Positions 43,508-51,997 of a stretch of DNA of 64,000 nt are shown here, one piece after another (positions within the stretch are counted from its first letter, which is position 1; the number at the start of each line of letters is the position of its first letter). The DNA is from JACVRW01 sp963819115 (lineage in GTDB: Bacteria > Actinomycetota > Thermoleophilia > Solirubrobacterales > Thermoleophilaceae). The stretch is from NCBI GenBank assembly GCA_963819115.1, contig CAWFUR010000003.1, forward strand, positions 62,001-126,000. The letters are read 5' to 3'. Below the pieces are notes generated by a model. It was not told where the DNA came from. It saw only the letters and a program-made list of their open reading frames with translations, and ran no database searches. Position numbers and translations under genes: made by a program.

Positions 43508-44965
43508 TTAGAGGAGGGCGCCTACCTCAGCCGCCACGCGCTCGCCCGAGCGCACCGCGCCGTCCATGTACCCGCACCACTCGGTGGAGGTCTCGGTGCC
43601 GGCCCAGTGGATCCGCCCGACGGGCTTGCGCAGCGCGGGGCCGTAGCCGAGCAGGACGCCGGGCGGAGCCCACGCGCCGTAGCAACCGCGGCTCCACTCC
43701 TCCTCCATCCAGTTCTGCTCCACGTACGCGCGCGGCTTCCCGGCGGGCGGCCCGAACCACTTCGCGAACTGGGCGATCACCGCCGCCCGGCGCTGGGCGA
43801 GCGGGCGCGGCCCCCACTTCCGGGCCTCCTCCCCCTCGATGAAGCCGATCAGCACTCCGGTGGGTCCGGTCGGGGGCGAGTTGTCGTACGTGATCTTCAC
43901 CGGGCCGGTGTCGCTCGTGGCCTGGCCGGTGCGACCGTCGTCGCGCCAGAAGGGGCGGTCGTAGAGCGCGTGGACCTTCAGCACCGAGCCCATGGGCATG
44001 CGCTGGGTGAGCTGGTCCCGAACGGCGGGAAGAATCGGGTGGTAGTCGATGCGGGCAGCCAGCGCCGGCGGCGCGGTGACGACGCAGTAGCGGGCGTGCA
44101 CCACGGCGTGGTCCGACTCCACGGTGACTCCCCGGCGCCCCTGCACGATGCGGCGCACGGGAGTGCCCAGGAGCACCCGGCGGCCCAGCTTGGCCGCCAC
44201 CCTCTTGGACACGGTCTGAGAGCCCCCGACGAAGCGGCTCTCCTGCGCCCCTCCCGCGGTGTTGATCAGGTTCTCGAAGCTGCCGGCCGAGTGGATGTAG
44301 AACAGGACGTGGAGCAGCGACACGTCGCGCGGCTCGCCGGCGAACACGGCCTCGATCCCGAGGTCCAGCAGCAGGCGGCCCTCCTCGGTCTTCATGTTGG
44401 CGAGCTTCCAGCTCTCCAGCGTCTGGGAGTCCCACTCGCGTGCCTTCGGCGCCGTCCACGGCGTGGCGAGCGGCACCTCCTTCGCCATCCGGTCGAGCGC
44501 CACCAGTGCCACGGCGATATCCCCGATCGCCGCGGGCTCGGCCGGCGGGATCGCGCCCGAGTAGGTCTTGAGCGCGCCCAGCCGCTGGTACACGTTCAGG
44601 CCGGTGTTGTACGTCTTGAAGGTGGGCACGCCAACGGCCTTCGCGAGCGCGGCGATGCGCGTCTGGCCGGGCCCGATCCACTGGCCGCCGAAGTCCACGG
44701 GCACGCCGCGCACCTGCTTGGTCCAGGTGCGTCCGCCCACGCGGTCGCGCGCCTCGAGGACGTACACCGAATGGCCCTTGGCCCGCAGCGCGCGTGCGGT
44801 GGTGAGGCCCGAGAGCCCCGCTCCCACCACCACCACGTCGGCCGAGAGCGGGCGCCGGCGTCCGCGGCCTCGGTGGGCCTCGGCGGCGGCGGGCAGGGCC
44901 GCCACTCCGGCGCCGGTGGCGGCGGCACCGAGTGCGCCACGGCGTGTGATCCGACTCTGGGACAT
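43508..44965 (-). CDS. TAT-exported flavin amine oxidase
   Basis: 485 residues. TAT signal (SRITRRGALGAAATG then an Ala-rich stretch to AEA). FAD-binding VVVVGAGLSGLTTARALRAKG near residue 45, the GGRTWTKQ ribose loop, LDFGGQW-type VDFGGQWIGPG, and the C-terminal HWAGTETSTEWCGYMDGAVRSG that contacts FAD. Resembles monoamine or polyamine oxidases: amine + O2 + H2O gives aldehyde, NH3 and H2O2. The aromatic-cage and substrate residues cannot be used to name a substrate. Shine-Dalgarno AGGAGGAG before ATG 44965. A catalase-family gene lies 37 bp upstream and could remove peroxide. Confidence 0.88.
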   Translation of the reverse strand: MSQSRITRRGALGAAATGAGVAALPAAAEAHRGRGRRRPLSADVVVVGAGLSGLTTARALRAKGHSVYVLEARDRVGGRTWTKQVRGVPVDFGGQWIGPGQTRIAALAKAVGVPTFKTYNTGLNVYQRLGALKTYSGAIPPAEPAAIGDIAVALVALDRMAKEVPLATPWTAPKAREWDSQTLESWKLANMKTEEGRLLLDLGIEAVFAGEPRDVSLLHVLFYIHSAGSFENLINTAGGAQESRFVGGSQTVSKRVAAKLGRRVLLGTPVRRIVQGRRGVTVESDHAVVHARYCVVTAPPALAARIDYHPILPAVRDQLTQRMPMGSVLKVHALYDRPFWRDDGRTGQATSDTGPVKITYDNSPPTGPTGVLIGFIEGEEARKWGPRPLAQRRAAVIAQFAKWFGPPAGKPRAYVEQNWMEEEWSRGCYGAWAPPGVLLGYGPALRKPVGRIHWAGTETSTEWCGYMDGAVRSGERVAAEVGALL

Positions 44966-45002
44966 CTCTCCTCCTGGACGGCGGGGCGGAAGCCGGGCGA
45001 GT

Positions 45003-45914
45003 CTAGCCCGCGCCGGGGGCGCGGCGAGCCACCGAGACTCTGTAGGCCCGAGGGCGGAAGCGCAGGATCTGATCGTCGCTGAGCTCGATCCCGGCCGTCA
45101 CGCGCGTGGGGTCGAACACCAGGACGTCGTCTCCCTTCTCGCGTTCGGTGTCGGGGCCGGTGAGCTCCAGCCTGCCGACCTCCACCGTCTCGCGCTCCGC
45201 CGGCCACTCCTCGGTGGGGTCGTGCACCTCGTCGCCCTCCTCGGCGATCACCACCATCATGCGGAACGACGCTCCACGGCCGGTGATCTCCTCCTGGAGG
45301 TAGTCCGGGCCGCGCTGCTTCGCCTCGTCGGTATCCAGCGTCCGCTCGCCGGCCTCGGGCTCGAAGCGGTAGCGCACCCAGCGCGAGGTGCCCTCGGCGT
45401 CGGTCCAGCGGAACGAGTGGATCGAGTTGTAGGCGACGGTGGCGTAGCTCTCGGGCGGCTCGGCCGAGAGCGCCGCCTGGATCGCGGGCAGCGCCTCGGG
45501 GTGCGCGGTCAGGAACGCCCCCACCCTCTCCATGTTGGGTTGCCCGGTTTCGGGGTCGGGCCTGCGCGCCTGCGTGAACTCGAGGAAGTCCTCGGGCGTG
45601 CGCACGAAGAAGCGCGGAAGCGAGAGCCCCACGACGTCCGTGCGGGAGCCGTCCGGGAGGTAGAACTTAATCGCCAGCCCGCGGCCCTCGCGCTCCCAGT
45701 CGGGCGTGCCCGGATCTCCGCCGCCGTTGGAGAACCGGGCGGTGACCGGCACCGGATCCCCGGACATGTGAGCCGCGATGGTCAGGCCGGCGTCCGCGGG
45801 CGTGAACGAGCCGGCCATGAGCGTGCCCTTCGCGTGCGCCACACGCGATCCGTGGTGAGCGGAGCCCGTGATGGCGTTGATGGAGTCCACGACCTGCTCG
45901 GCGAAGGCGTCCAC
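45003..45914 (-). CDS. Catalase-related heme peroxidase (SrpA-like)
   Basis: 303 residues, short for a catalase and typical of the small catalase-related group. Distal His in RVAHAKGTLMAGSF near residue 27, PVTARFSNGGG and REGRGLAIKFYL near 60-90, and the proximal heme Tyr in RFRPRAYRVSVARR near 290 (the R-x3-Y pattern). Start GTG 45914 with TAGGCT 6 nt upstream. It is upstream of the amine oxidase on the same strand and may detoxify its H2O2. Confidence 0.88.
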   Translation of the reverse strand: MDAFAEQVVDSINAITGSAHHGSRVAHAKGTLMAGSFTPADAGLTIAAHMSGDPVPVTARFSNGGGDPGTPDWEREGRGLAIKFYLPDGSRTDVVGLSLPRFFVRTPEDFLEFTQARRPDPETGQPNMERVGAFLTAHPEALPAIQAALSAEPPESYATVAYNSIHSFRWTDAEGTSRWVRYRFEPEAGERTLDTDEAKQRGPDYLQEEITGRGASFRMMVVIAEEGDEVHDPTEEWPAERETVEVGRLELTGPDTEREKGDDVLVFDPTRVTAGIELSDDQILRFRPRAYRVSVARRAPGAG

Positions 45915-45940
45915 GGGCGCAGCCTAATGGGGAGTCATGA

Positions 45941-46744
45941 TCAGCGCGACTCGGCCAGCGAGCGGATCACGGCCTCGTAGAAGCCCTCGCCCATCTCGCT
46001 CTCGGTCACCTCGGCGTTCAACGGTCGCGCCGCGTCTCCCAGGTCGGCGTTCGCCACCACGAAGAAGCGGCCGACCTCCGAGGCCACGGCCAGGTCCTCC
46101 ACCGAGTCGCCCACCGCGATGCAGTCATCGCGCGCGTAGCCCCGAGCCCGCATGTGGACGGCCACCGCCGCCGCCTTGGACGTGCCCGCGGGGATCAGGT
46201 GGTAGGCCCGTGGAGGCCCGGGAAGGTCCAGGGTGGTCTCGTCGCGTCCGATCGTCCCGTTGTCCACGAGGTGCAGGCTCTCGTGCCCGCGCTCCGCGAG
46301 CAGCCGGTCCGCCGCGCTCACGTCCACCAGGCCCCGGAACACGTGCGACACCTCGCGCTCGCGATGCCAGGGCGCATGGGTCTCGAGCAGGCCGGCAAAG
46401 CCCTCGAGCAGCACGTCCGGAGCTCCCGAGTCGGCCACCTGCTGGTGGATCGTCCGTCCCTCCTCAGGTTGCCACTCACCGGTCAGGAAGGTGAGCTCGC
46501 CGTCCACCACCAGGCCCGAGCCCACCTCGAAGATGTACGACGTCTGCCCCAGCAGGCGGGCGTCCTCCATCACCTGGGCCCGCCGCCTACCCGACTTGAT
46601 CACCACCTCCACCCCGGCCCGGTGACACGCCTCGAGCGCCCGCGCGGGCAGCAGGGTGAACTGGCCCTCCGCGGTGCGGAACAGCGACGCCCCGCGCCCG
46701 AGGAGCGTTCCATCGAGGTCGGTGTAGACGCAGCGAAGGCCCAC
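45941..46744 (-). CDS. Glucosyl/mannosyl-3-phosphoglycerate phosphatase (HAD, MpgP-like)
   Basis: 267 residues. HAD motif I in YTDLDGTLLG, motif II region VVIKSGRRRAQV near 48, Cof-type cap with FEVGSGLVV near 72, and motif III AVGDSVEDLAVA near 215. Resembles mannosyl-3-phosphoglycerate phosphatase. It follows the synthase gene by 5 bp on the same strand, so together they would make glucosylglycerate (or mannosylglycerate), a compatible solute or precursor of methylglucose polysaccharides. Confidence 0.82.
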   Translation of the reverse strand: MGLRCVYTDLDGTLLGRGASLFRTAEGQFTLLPARALEACHRAGVEVVIKSGRRRAQVMEDARLLGQTSYIFEVGSGLVVDGELTFLTGEWQPEEGRTIHQQVADSGAPDVLLEGFAGLLETHAPWHREREVSHVFRGLVDVSAADRLLAERGHESLHLVDNGTIGRDETTLDLPGPPRAYHLIPAGTSKAAAVAVHMRARGYARDDCIAVGDSVEDLAVASEVGRFFVVANADLGDAARPLNAEVTESEMGEGFYEAVIRSLAESR

Positions 46745-46749
46745 CGCGG

Positions 46750-47640
46750 CTAAGCGGCGGCCCGCTGGGTCACGAACGGCGGGCGCTCCACGAGGTCCAC
46801 GCGAACGAGCCGGCCGTCGGCGGCCCGGAAGGGGGGCGCGACGCCGTCGAGCAGGCGGCCCTCGGCCCGCAGCCGGTCCATCACCACCTGGAGCACCGCG
46901 TAGGCCATCGGGCCCAGCTCCGACAGCGGCTGGTGGCGGTTGCGGCGCACGTCCAGGTCCACCTGGGCCATCCCCACCGTCCCGCCGAGGAGGTCGTGGG
47001 CGGCCAGGAGCATCGCCGTCTCCACCGCGTAGCCGGACGTGAACGGGATGCGGTGGAAGAGCTCCCGCCGCGCCGCCGCCTCTCCGGCCAGCGGCTGCGC
47101 GAACGCGGCGAGCTCGGGGTAGAACGCCGACAGCAGGGGCCGGGCCGCCAGCTCGGTGACCCGGCCGCCGTCCATGGGCCGCTCGTACCCGTCGCCCGAG
47201 GCGAACGGCCTCCGGAAGAAGCCCTTCACGAAGCGCAGGTCCGGCTCGGTCATCAGCGGCCCCAGCATCCCGGTCACGAAGTGGCTCGAGAACCGGCGCG
47301 TGTCGGAGTCGAGGTACACGATCAGGTCACCCTCGGCCACCTCGAGCGCCCGCCACATCGCGTCGCCCTTGCCCAGCACGGGCCCGAGCTCGGGCATGAG
47401 GTCGGCCTCCTGGTGCACCTCGGCGCCGTGGCGCTCGGCCAGGTCCGCGGTCCCGTCCTCCGAGGCGGCGTCCACCACCAGCACCTGATCCACCAGCCCC
47501 TCGAGGCCGAGCACGCAGTCCACGATCGGGCCGATGGTGTCCGCCACCTCGCGGGTCGGCAGCACCACGGTGACGCTCTCGTCCTTGCGCTCGCACAGCT
47601 CAGCGAGCGGGAAGCGGGAGTGGTGAAAAGAGAGAATCAA
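46750..47640 (-). CDS. gpgS: Glucosyl-3-phosphoglycerate synthase (GT81-like)
   Basis: 296 residues if started at TTG 47640. GT-A glycosyltransferase: VTVVLPTREVADTIGPIVD near residue 22, LVVDAASEDGTADLAERHG near 48, PVLGKGDAMWRALEVAEGD near 80, DSDTRRFSSHFVTGMLGPL near 100 (DxD-type motif DSD), FVKGFFRRPF, and GGRVTELAARPLLSAFYPEL near 150, closely matching GpgS. Transfers glucose from UDP-glucose to 3-phosphoglycerate. An in-frame extension to 47736 lies inside the divergent helicase gene, so TTG 47640 is preferred. TTG is an unusual start. Confidence 0.85.
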   Translation of the reverse strand: MILSFHHSRFPLAELCERKDESVTVVLPTREVADTIGPIVDCVLGLEGLVDQVLVVDAASEDGTADLAERHGAEVHQEADLMPELGPVLGKGDAMWRALEVAEGDLIVYLDSDTRRFSSHFVTGMLGPLMTEPDLRFVKGFFRRPFASGDGYERPMDGGRVTELAARPLLSAFYPELAAFAQPLAGEAAARRELFHRIPFTSGYAVETAMLLAAHDLLGGTVGMAQVDLDVRRNRHQPLSELGPMAYAVLQVVMDRLRAEGRLLDGVAPPFRAADGRLVRVDLVERPPFVTQRAAA

Positions 47641-47662
47641 GTCGCGCGTACTATGGCATTCA
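47641..47662. promoter_or_regulatory. Symmetric divergent promoter between gpgS and the helicase
   Basis: A single TACTAT (47649-47654) sits exactly in the middle of a 22-bp gap: 8 nt to the gpgS TTG on one side and 8 nt to the helicase GTG on the other. Read on + it is TACTAT; on - it is ATAGTA. Confidence 0.5.
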
Positions 47663-49933
47663 GTGACCAGCGTCCCGACTCGGTACCCATGGGACCCGGT
47701 TCTCGAAACAGGCCGCGGCGAGGAGCTCGTGACCACGGCCTACGAGGGTGCCCGGCGCGGCTCCGAGACGCCGGTCCCGGAGGACCTCCATCCCGCACTG
47801 CTCGAGTCTCTCGGCGACGGAGACGTGGACGCGCTCTGGTCACACCAGGCCGACACGCTGGAGGCCGCGCGGCGCGGGCACGTGATCGTCACGACGGGCA
47901 CGGCCAGCGGCAAGTCCCTGGCCTTCAACCTCCCCGTGCTCGACACGCTCGCCGGGGATCCCCGGGCCCGGGCGCTCTACCTCTACCCGACCAAGGCGCT
48001 GGCCCAGGACCAGGCCCGCGGACTGGCCGCCCTCGGCGGCTCGTGGCTGCGCCAGGCGATCTACGACGGCGACACGCCCAAGGAGGAGCGCGCCGCGATC
48101 CGGCGCCGCTCGAACCTCATCCTCACCAACCCGGACATGCTGCACGTGGGGGTGCTCCCCAACCACCGCGCGTGGGGTGATGTGCTGGCCAACCTGGCCT
48201 GGGTGGTGGTGGACGAGGCCCACGTGTACCGCGGCGTGTTCGGCTCCCACGTGGGGAACGTGCTCCGGCGCCTGCGGCGCCTCGCCCGTGCCTACGGCGC
48301 CGAGCCCCGCTTCGTGCTCACGAGCGCGACGATCGCGAACCCGCGCGAGCTGGCGGAACGCCTCACCGGCCTCGACTTCACGCTCGTGGACACCGACGGC
48401 GCCCCGCACGCCGAGCGGCGCATCGCGATGTGGAACCCGCCGCTGGTGGACGAGGCCCTTGGCCGGCGCGGCTCTGCGCTGTCCGAGGCGGCCATGCTGC
48501 TGGCCGGCCTGGTGCAGAGGGACGTGCGCACCATCTGCTTCCTGAAGTCGCGGCGCGGGGTGGAGCTGATCCAGCGCTTCACCCGCGAGCGCCTGGAGGC
48601 CGCCGGCCGGGCGGACCTGGCCGAGCGGGTGGCGCCCTACCGGGCGGGCTACACCCCGGCCCAGCGGCGCGAGCTGGAGCGGCGCCTGTCCGAGGGGGAG
48701 CTGCTGGCCGTGGTGGCCACCGACGCCCTGGAGCTCGGCATCGACATCGGGGACCTCGACGCCGCCATCTGCGTGACCTTCCCGGGCACCGTGGCCAGCC
48801 TGCGCCAGATGTGGGGCCGGGCCGGCCGGCGCGCACCGGGGCTCGCGATGTACGTGGCCGGGGAGGACGCCCTGGACCAGTTCTTCTGCCGCCACCCCGA
48901 CGAGTTCCTCGACCGGCCGGTGGAGCGGGCCATCCTCGACCACGAGTCCGAGGAGATCTTCATGGCCCACCTGGCCGCCGCGGCCTACGAGATGCCGCTG
49001 ACGCCCGAGGACGAGGGCGTGTTCGGGCCGCGCTGGGAGACCTCCGCCCGGCGGCTCGTGGGCGCCGGCAGGCTGCGGGAGCGCGGCGGGCGATACCTGC
49101 CCCGGGGGTCGGGCTATCCCGCGGCGGCGATCGCGCTGCGCTCGGCCTCCCCCGACTCGGTGGCCATCGTGGAGGCGTCGGGCGGGGAGCTGATCGGCAG
49201 CGTGGAGGCCTCGCGCTCCCACTCCGCCGTGCATCCCGGCGCGGTGTACCTGCACATGGGCGCCGCCTACGAGGTGGAGGACCTGGACCTGGCGGAGGGC
49301 CGGGCTGTGGTCACGCCGTTCCGGGGCGACTGGTACACGCAGCCGAAGAAGGAGTCGCAGACCTACATCGAGGAGGTGCGCGAGCAGCGGAAGTGCTGCG
49401 GCGTGGACCTGTCCTTCGGCGTGGTGTCGGTGTCCGAGCAGGTTGTGGCCTATCAGCGCAAGAACGTGACCGACCACCGGGTCATGGACCTCCTGGCGCT
49501 CGACCTTCCCGAGCAGGACTTCGTGACCCAGGCGCTCTGGTACGAGCTGCCCGACTCGCTCCTGCGCGAGGAGTTCCCGCTCGACGCGCTCCAGGGCTCG
49601 CTTCACGCGGTGGAGCACGGGCAGATCGCGGTGCTTCCCCTGCTGGCCATGTGCGACCGCTGGGACATCGGGGGACTGTCCACCGCCTTCCACCCCCAGA
49701 CCGGCCGGGCCACGATCTTCATCTACGACGGCCACCCCGGCGGCGTGGGGATCACCCGCGCCGGCTACGAGCGCTTCGAGAGCCTCGTGGACGACGCCCT
49801 GCGCCTGATCTCCGAGTGCCGCTGCCGCTCCGGCTGCCCCTCGTGCGTGCAGTCGCCCAAGTGCGGCAACCTCAACGAGCCGCTGAACAAGCGCGGCGCG
49901 ATTGAGCTGCTCAGCCGCATGACTTCCTCCTAG
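47663..49933 (+). CDS. DEAD/DEAH-box helicase with C-terminal zinc-binding DUF1998 domain (MrfA/YprA-like)
   Basis: 756 residues from GTG 47663. Walker A TTGTASGKSLAFNL near residue 78, Ia YLYPTKALAQDQ near 110, DEAH in VVVDEAHVYRG near 185, SAT in VLTSATIANP near 214, and helicase C motifs VVATDALELGIDIGDLDAAI and MWGRAGRRAPG near 390. The C-terminal Cys motif CRCRSGCPSCVQSPKCGN near 720 marks the zinc-binding MrfA-type domain (3'-5' helicases in mitomycin-type DNA repair). TACTAT 8 nt upstream suggests a leaderless mRNA. A palindromic repeat starts at its stop codon. Confidence 0.92.
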   Translation: MTSVPTRYPWDPVLETGRGEELVTTAYEGARRGSETPVPEDLHPALLESLGDGDVDALWSHQADTLEAARRGHVIVTTGTASGKSLAFNLPVLDTLAGDPRARALYLYPTKALAQDQARGLAALGGSWLRQAIYDGDTPKEERAAIRRRSNLILTNPDMLHVGVLPNHRAWGDVLANLAWVVVDEAHVYRGVFGSHVGNVLRRLRRLARAYGAEPRFVLTSATIANPRELAERLTGLDFTLVDTDGAPHAERRIAMWNPPLVDEALGRRGSALSEAAMLLAGLVQRDVRTICFLKSRRGVELIQRFTRERLEAAGRADLAERVAPYRAGYTPAQRRELERRLSEGELLAVVATDALELGIDIGDLDAAICVTFPGTVASLRQMWGRAGRRAPGLAMYVAGEDALDQFFCRHPDEFLDRPVERAILDHESEEIFMAHLAAAAYEMPLTPEDEGVFGPRWETSARRLVGAGRLRERGGRYLPRGSGYPAAAIALRSASPDSVAIVEASGGELIGSVEASRSHSAVHPGAVYLHMGAAYEVEDLDLAEGRAVVTPFRGDWYTQPKKESQTYIEEVREQRKCCGVDLSFGVVSVSEQVVAYQRKNVTDHRVMDLLALDLPEQDFVTQALWYELPDSLLREEFPLDALQGSLHAVEHGQIAVLPLLAMCDRWDIGGLSTAFHPQTGRATIFIYDGHPGGVGITRAGYERFESLVDDALRLISECRCRSGCPSCVQSPKCGNLNEPLNKRGAIELLSRMTSS

Positions 49934-49975
49934 CGAGGAGCGGAGCCCGAGCGTCGGTCGGGCGAGCACCGCAGC
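49934..49975 (-). repeat. Dispersed palindromic repeat, copy 5
   Basis: Starts directly after the helicase stop, in inverted orientation: GCGAGGAGCGGAGCCCGA, loop GCG, TCGGTCGGGCGAGCACCG. Confidence 0.76.
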
Positions 49976-50167
49976 CTCCCAGTCCTGCGTGGGCGAGCGC
50001 CGCCCGCGGTTAAAGCCTCGCCCGCCACCGCCGATGGATCAGTGCGGTCAGGCAGCGCCGACAGGTTGCTCAAGTTGCGGCCCTAGCCGCCGCCTCCTCG
50101 CCCCGCGCCGGCCAGTCCGGTGCGGGGTGGGGGGACTTATTACTCGCTGTTGAAGGACCGCGGCCCA
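49976..50167. other. Intergenic region with strong GC hairpin
   Basis: Between two repeat copies and two convergent genes. It contains an 11-bp stem CCCCGCGCCGG / CCGGTGCGGGG at 50101-50127 (one G-U pair, 5-nt loop) and a cluster of other GC-rich short repeats. No tRNA or known RNA family is recognised; it could hold an unknown non-coding RNA or be only 3' trailer sequence. Confidence 0.4.
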
Positions 50168-50211
50168 AGCGAGGAGCGCAGCCCGATCGGTGATCGGGCG
50201 AGCACCGCAGC
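50168..50211 (-). repeat. Dispersed palindromic repeat, copy 6
   Basis: Hairpin GCCCGATC-GGT-GATCGGGC at 50181-50199 with GCGAGGAGCGCA on one side and GAGCACCGCAG on the other. It touches the stop codon of the DUF3352 gene (50211-50213). Confidence 0.78.
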
Positions 50212-51728
50212 TACTTAATCGTCAGGCGGAGCTTGCCGGACACGCCGTCCGTCTCCGCCTGCAGCGAGCCGGTGAGGTCGCCCAGCGGGCGGACTATCGC
50301 CGCCTTCAGCTGGTCGGGAATGCCGAGCCCGCCGGCGAGCTTCTTCAGCAGGCTTCCGGCCAGCTGCTCGGCGTCGGCCTTCAGGACCACAGAGCCGTTG
50401 GCGCCCTCGACCGGAGTGGGCTCCTCGGTGGCGAGGCGGCCGGCGCGGTTCGCGTCGTTGGCCACCACGAAGACTCCGTTCACCACGCCGAACACGACGC
50501 CATCCCCGTCGGGCTGCGCGAGCGCGTAGAGGTCCTGGCCCTTCTTCGGCTTGGAGAGGGCCACCGGTCCGAGCCCGGCTCCGTCCACGACCGTGGGCAG
50601 CACCGGGGCCACCTTGGCCAGGGTGCGCTTGAACGCGGCGGGGTCCTTCGGCTCGGCCCTCAGCCCGAAGTCGCCCGAGAGCGAGATGCTGGCGGAGATG
50701 TTGCCGGACAGCTGCGCGAGCACGTCCTTCTCGAGGTCCACGTGCAGCTGCTTCTCGAGCTGCGTCTTCGCGGCCGCGAAGTCTCCGTAGTCGGAGGGGA
50801 CGATCGCCTGCGCCACGGTCTCGGCAAAGCCCTCTATCTGACCGATGTCGCGCACGCCGACCCCGATCTCGCCCGGGCGCACGATCACCGGCGGTGCCTC
50901 GGGGCCCGGCGCGATCGGCAGGTCCGCGTTCGTGAGCTCGCCCTTGTCCGTCTTCGCCCGGAACTTGATCTCGATCGCGTTGTCCTCGATCGTCGCGTTC
51001 AGGCCGAGGTCGCGCAGCGCGCCGATCCACTTGACCTTGCGGGCGTCCTTGGTGCTCGGGCTGGACGCCAGCAGCGACTGCACGTTCACGAATGCCCGCA
51101 GGATGCCCGGGTCGCCGAGGCCCTCCTGGCTCGAGTTGAACCTGTCCTCGTCGAGCTTGTCGTCCCCGTCGTGGCGGTCGAGGGCCTGGTTCAGGAGGTC
51201 CCGCGAGCCTGCGAACACCACCGTGCCGTCGTCCACCGCGAACTGTGTGCCGTCGGCGTCGTAGACCTTGGCGCCGGACTGCTCGCCCGTCTCCTTCGCG
51301 CCCGACTTTTCGATGAGGTCATTCAGCTTGCCCTCGTCGCTGACCTTGATGGCGGCGATGAAGCCGTTCTTGCTGGAGCCGCTCAGGAACGAGGAGCCGT
51401 CGGCGGCCCCGATGACGAACGGGTTGCCGAGCAGCGGCACCACGTCCTTCTCCAGGTCCAGACCGGTGGTGCCCTTGGCCAGGTTCTTCAGCAGGCCGTC
51501 GCGGATCTGGGGGCCGAACGGGAACTTCTTGATCAGCTTGTCCAGGTTCTGGATCTGCGTGCCGTCCACGTCGGTATCGACGGCCACGGCGAACGGCGCG
51601 TCCTTCGGCAGGTAGCCCAGGCTGTTGTCCAGCGCGCTGGAGCTGCCGCTGTCGCTACCGCAGGCCGAGAGGCCGGCGAGCGCCAGGAGACAGGCCAGTA
51701 CGACGAGGAAGCGCGCGGGCGGCCGCAT
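50211..51728 (-). CDS. DUF3352 lipoprotein
   Basis: 505 residues from ATG 51728. Lipobox LAGLSAC at the N-terminus followed by a Ser-rich spacer, so a membrane-anchored lipoprotein. The beta-rich body has paired repeats (LGYLPKDAPFAVAVDTDVDG; DLEKDVVPLLGNPFVIGAA; LEKDVLAQLSGNISASISL), matching DUF3352 proteins of unknown function in this lineage. Two similar halves are suggested by DLEKDV-x2-LxGN at about 105 and 330. The extension to 51779 is not needed. Confidence 0.82.
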   Translation of the reverse strand: MRPPARFLVVLACLLALAGLSACGSDSGSSSALDNSLGYLPKDAPFAVAVDTDVDGTQIQNLDKLIKKFPFGPQIRDGLLKNLAKGTTGLDLEKDVVPLLGNPFVIGAADGSSFLSGSSKNGFIAAIKVSDEGKLNDLIEKSGAKETGEQSGAKVYDADGTQFAVDDGTVVFAGSRDLLNQALDRHDGDDKLDEDRFNSSQEGLGDPGILRAFVNVQSLLASSPSTKDARKVKWIGALRDLGLNATIEDNAIEIKFRAKTDKGELTNADLPIAPGPEAPPVIVRPGEIGVGVRDIGQIEGFAETVAQAIVPSDYGDFAAAKTQLEKQLHVDLEKDVLAQLSGNISASISLSGDFGLRAEPKDPAAFKRTLAKVAPVLPTVVDGAGLGPVALSKPKKGQDLYALAQPDGDGVVFGVVNGVFVVANDANRAGRLATEEPTPVEGANGSVVLKADAEQLAGSLLKKLAGGLGIPDQLKAAIVRPLGDLTGSLQAETDGVSGKLRLTIK

Positions 51729-51806
51729 GCAGCGGCGCAGTGTAGAGGATGGATGGGCCGCCGAGCCCCTCACGGGCACCTCCCGCCGCTACCATCGTCG
51801 CGCCGC

Positions 51807-51879
51807 GGCGAGGTAGCTCAGTTGGTAGAGCACACGACTGAAAATCGTGGTGTCGCCGGTTCGATTCCGGCCCTCGCCA
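51807..51879 (+). tRNA. tRNA-Phe (GAA)
   Basis: 73 bp. Acceptor stem GGCGAGG (51807-51813) pairs with CCTCGCC (51872-51878); D arm with GCTC/GAGC; anticodon stem CACGA/TCGTG with loop CTGAAAA, so anticodon GAA; T arm GTTCGATTC. CCA is not encoded. It is the only complete tRNA gene in the window, and its 3' half is duplicated at 58466 and 62548. Confidence 0.97.
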
Positions 51880-51880
51880 T
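51837..51880 (+). repeat. Attachment-site-like core in tRNA-Phe (44 bp, shared with two downstream copies)
   Basis: From the anticodon stem to one base after the discriminator base, this 44-bp stretch is identical at 58466-58509 and 62548-62591. Position and identity are those of a tRNA-type attachment site (attB/attL), used by tyrosine integrases of genomic islands. Confidence 0.75.
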
Positions 51881-51997
51881 CAGTCCTACAGCAAGAGAAG
51901 AGGCTCTACTGGCCGCTAGCCGGTCCGGTTGCAGGGTCACCACCTTCTACGCCTCTTCATCGACTGCAGCCACTGACCGCGGCTGATGTGGCCAGGG

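Noticed and set aside
22403..50211. The dispersed palindromes as a CRISPR array
   Set aside because: Copies are kilobases apart, lie after stop codons and have no regular spacers; no cas gene is present.
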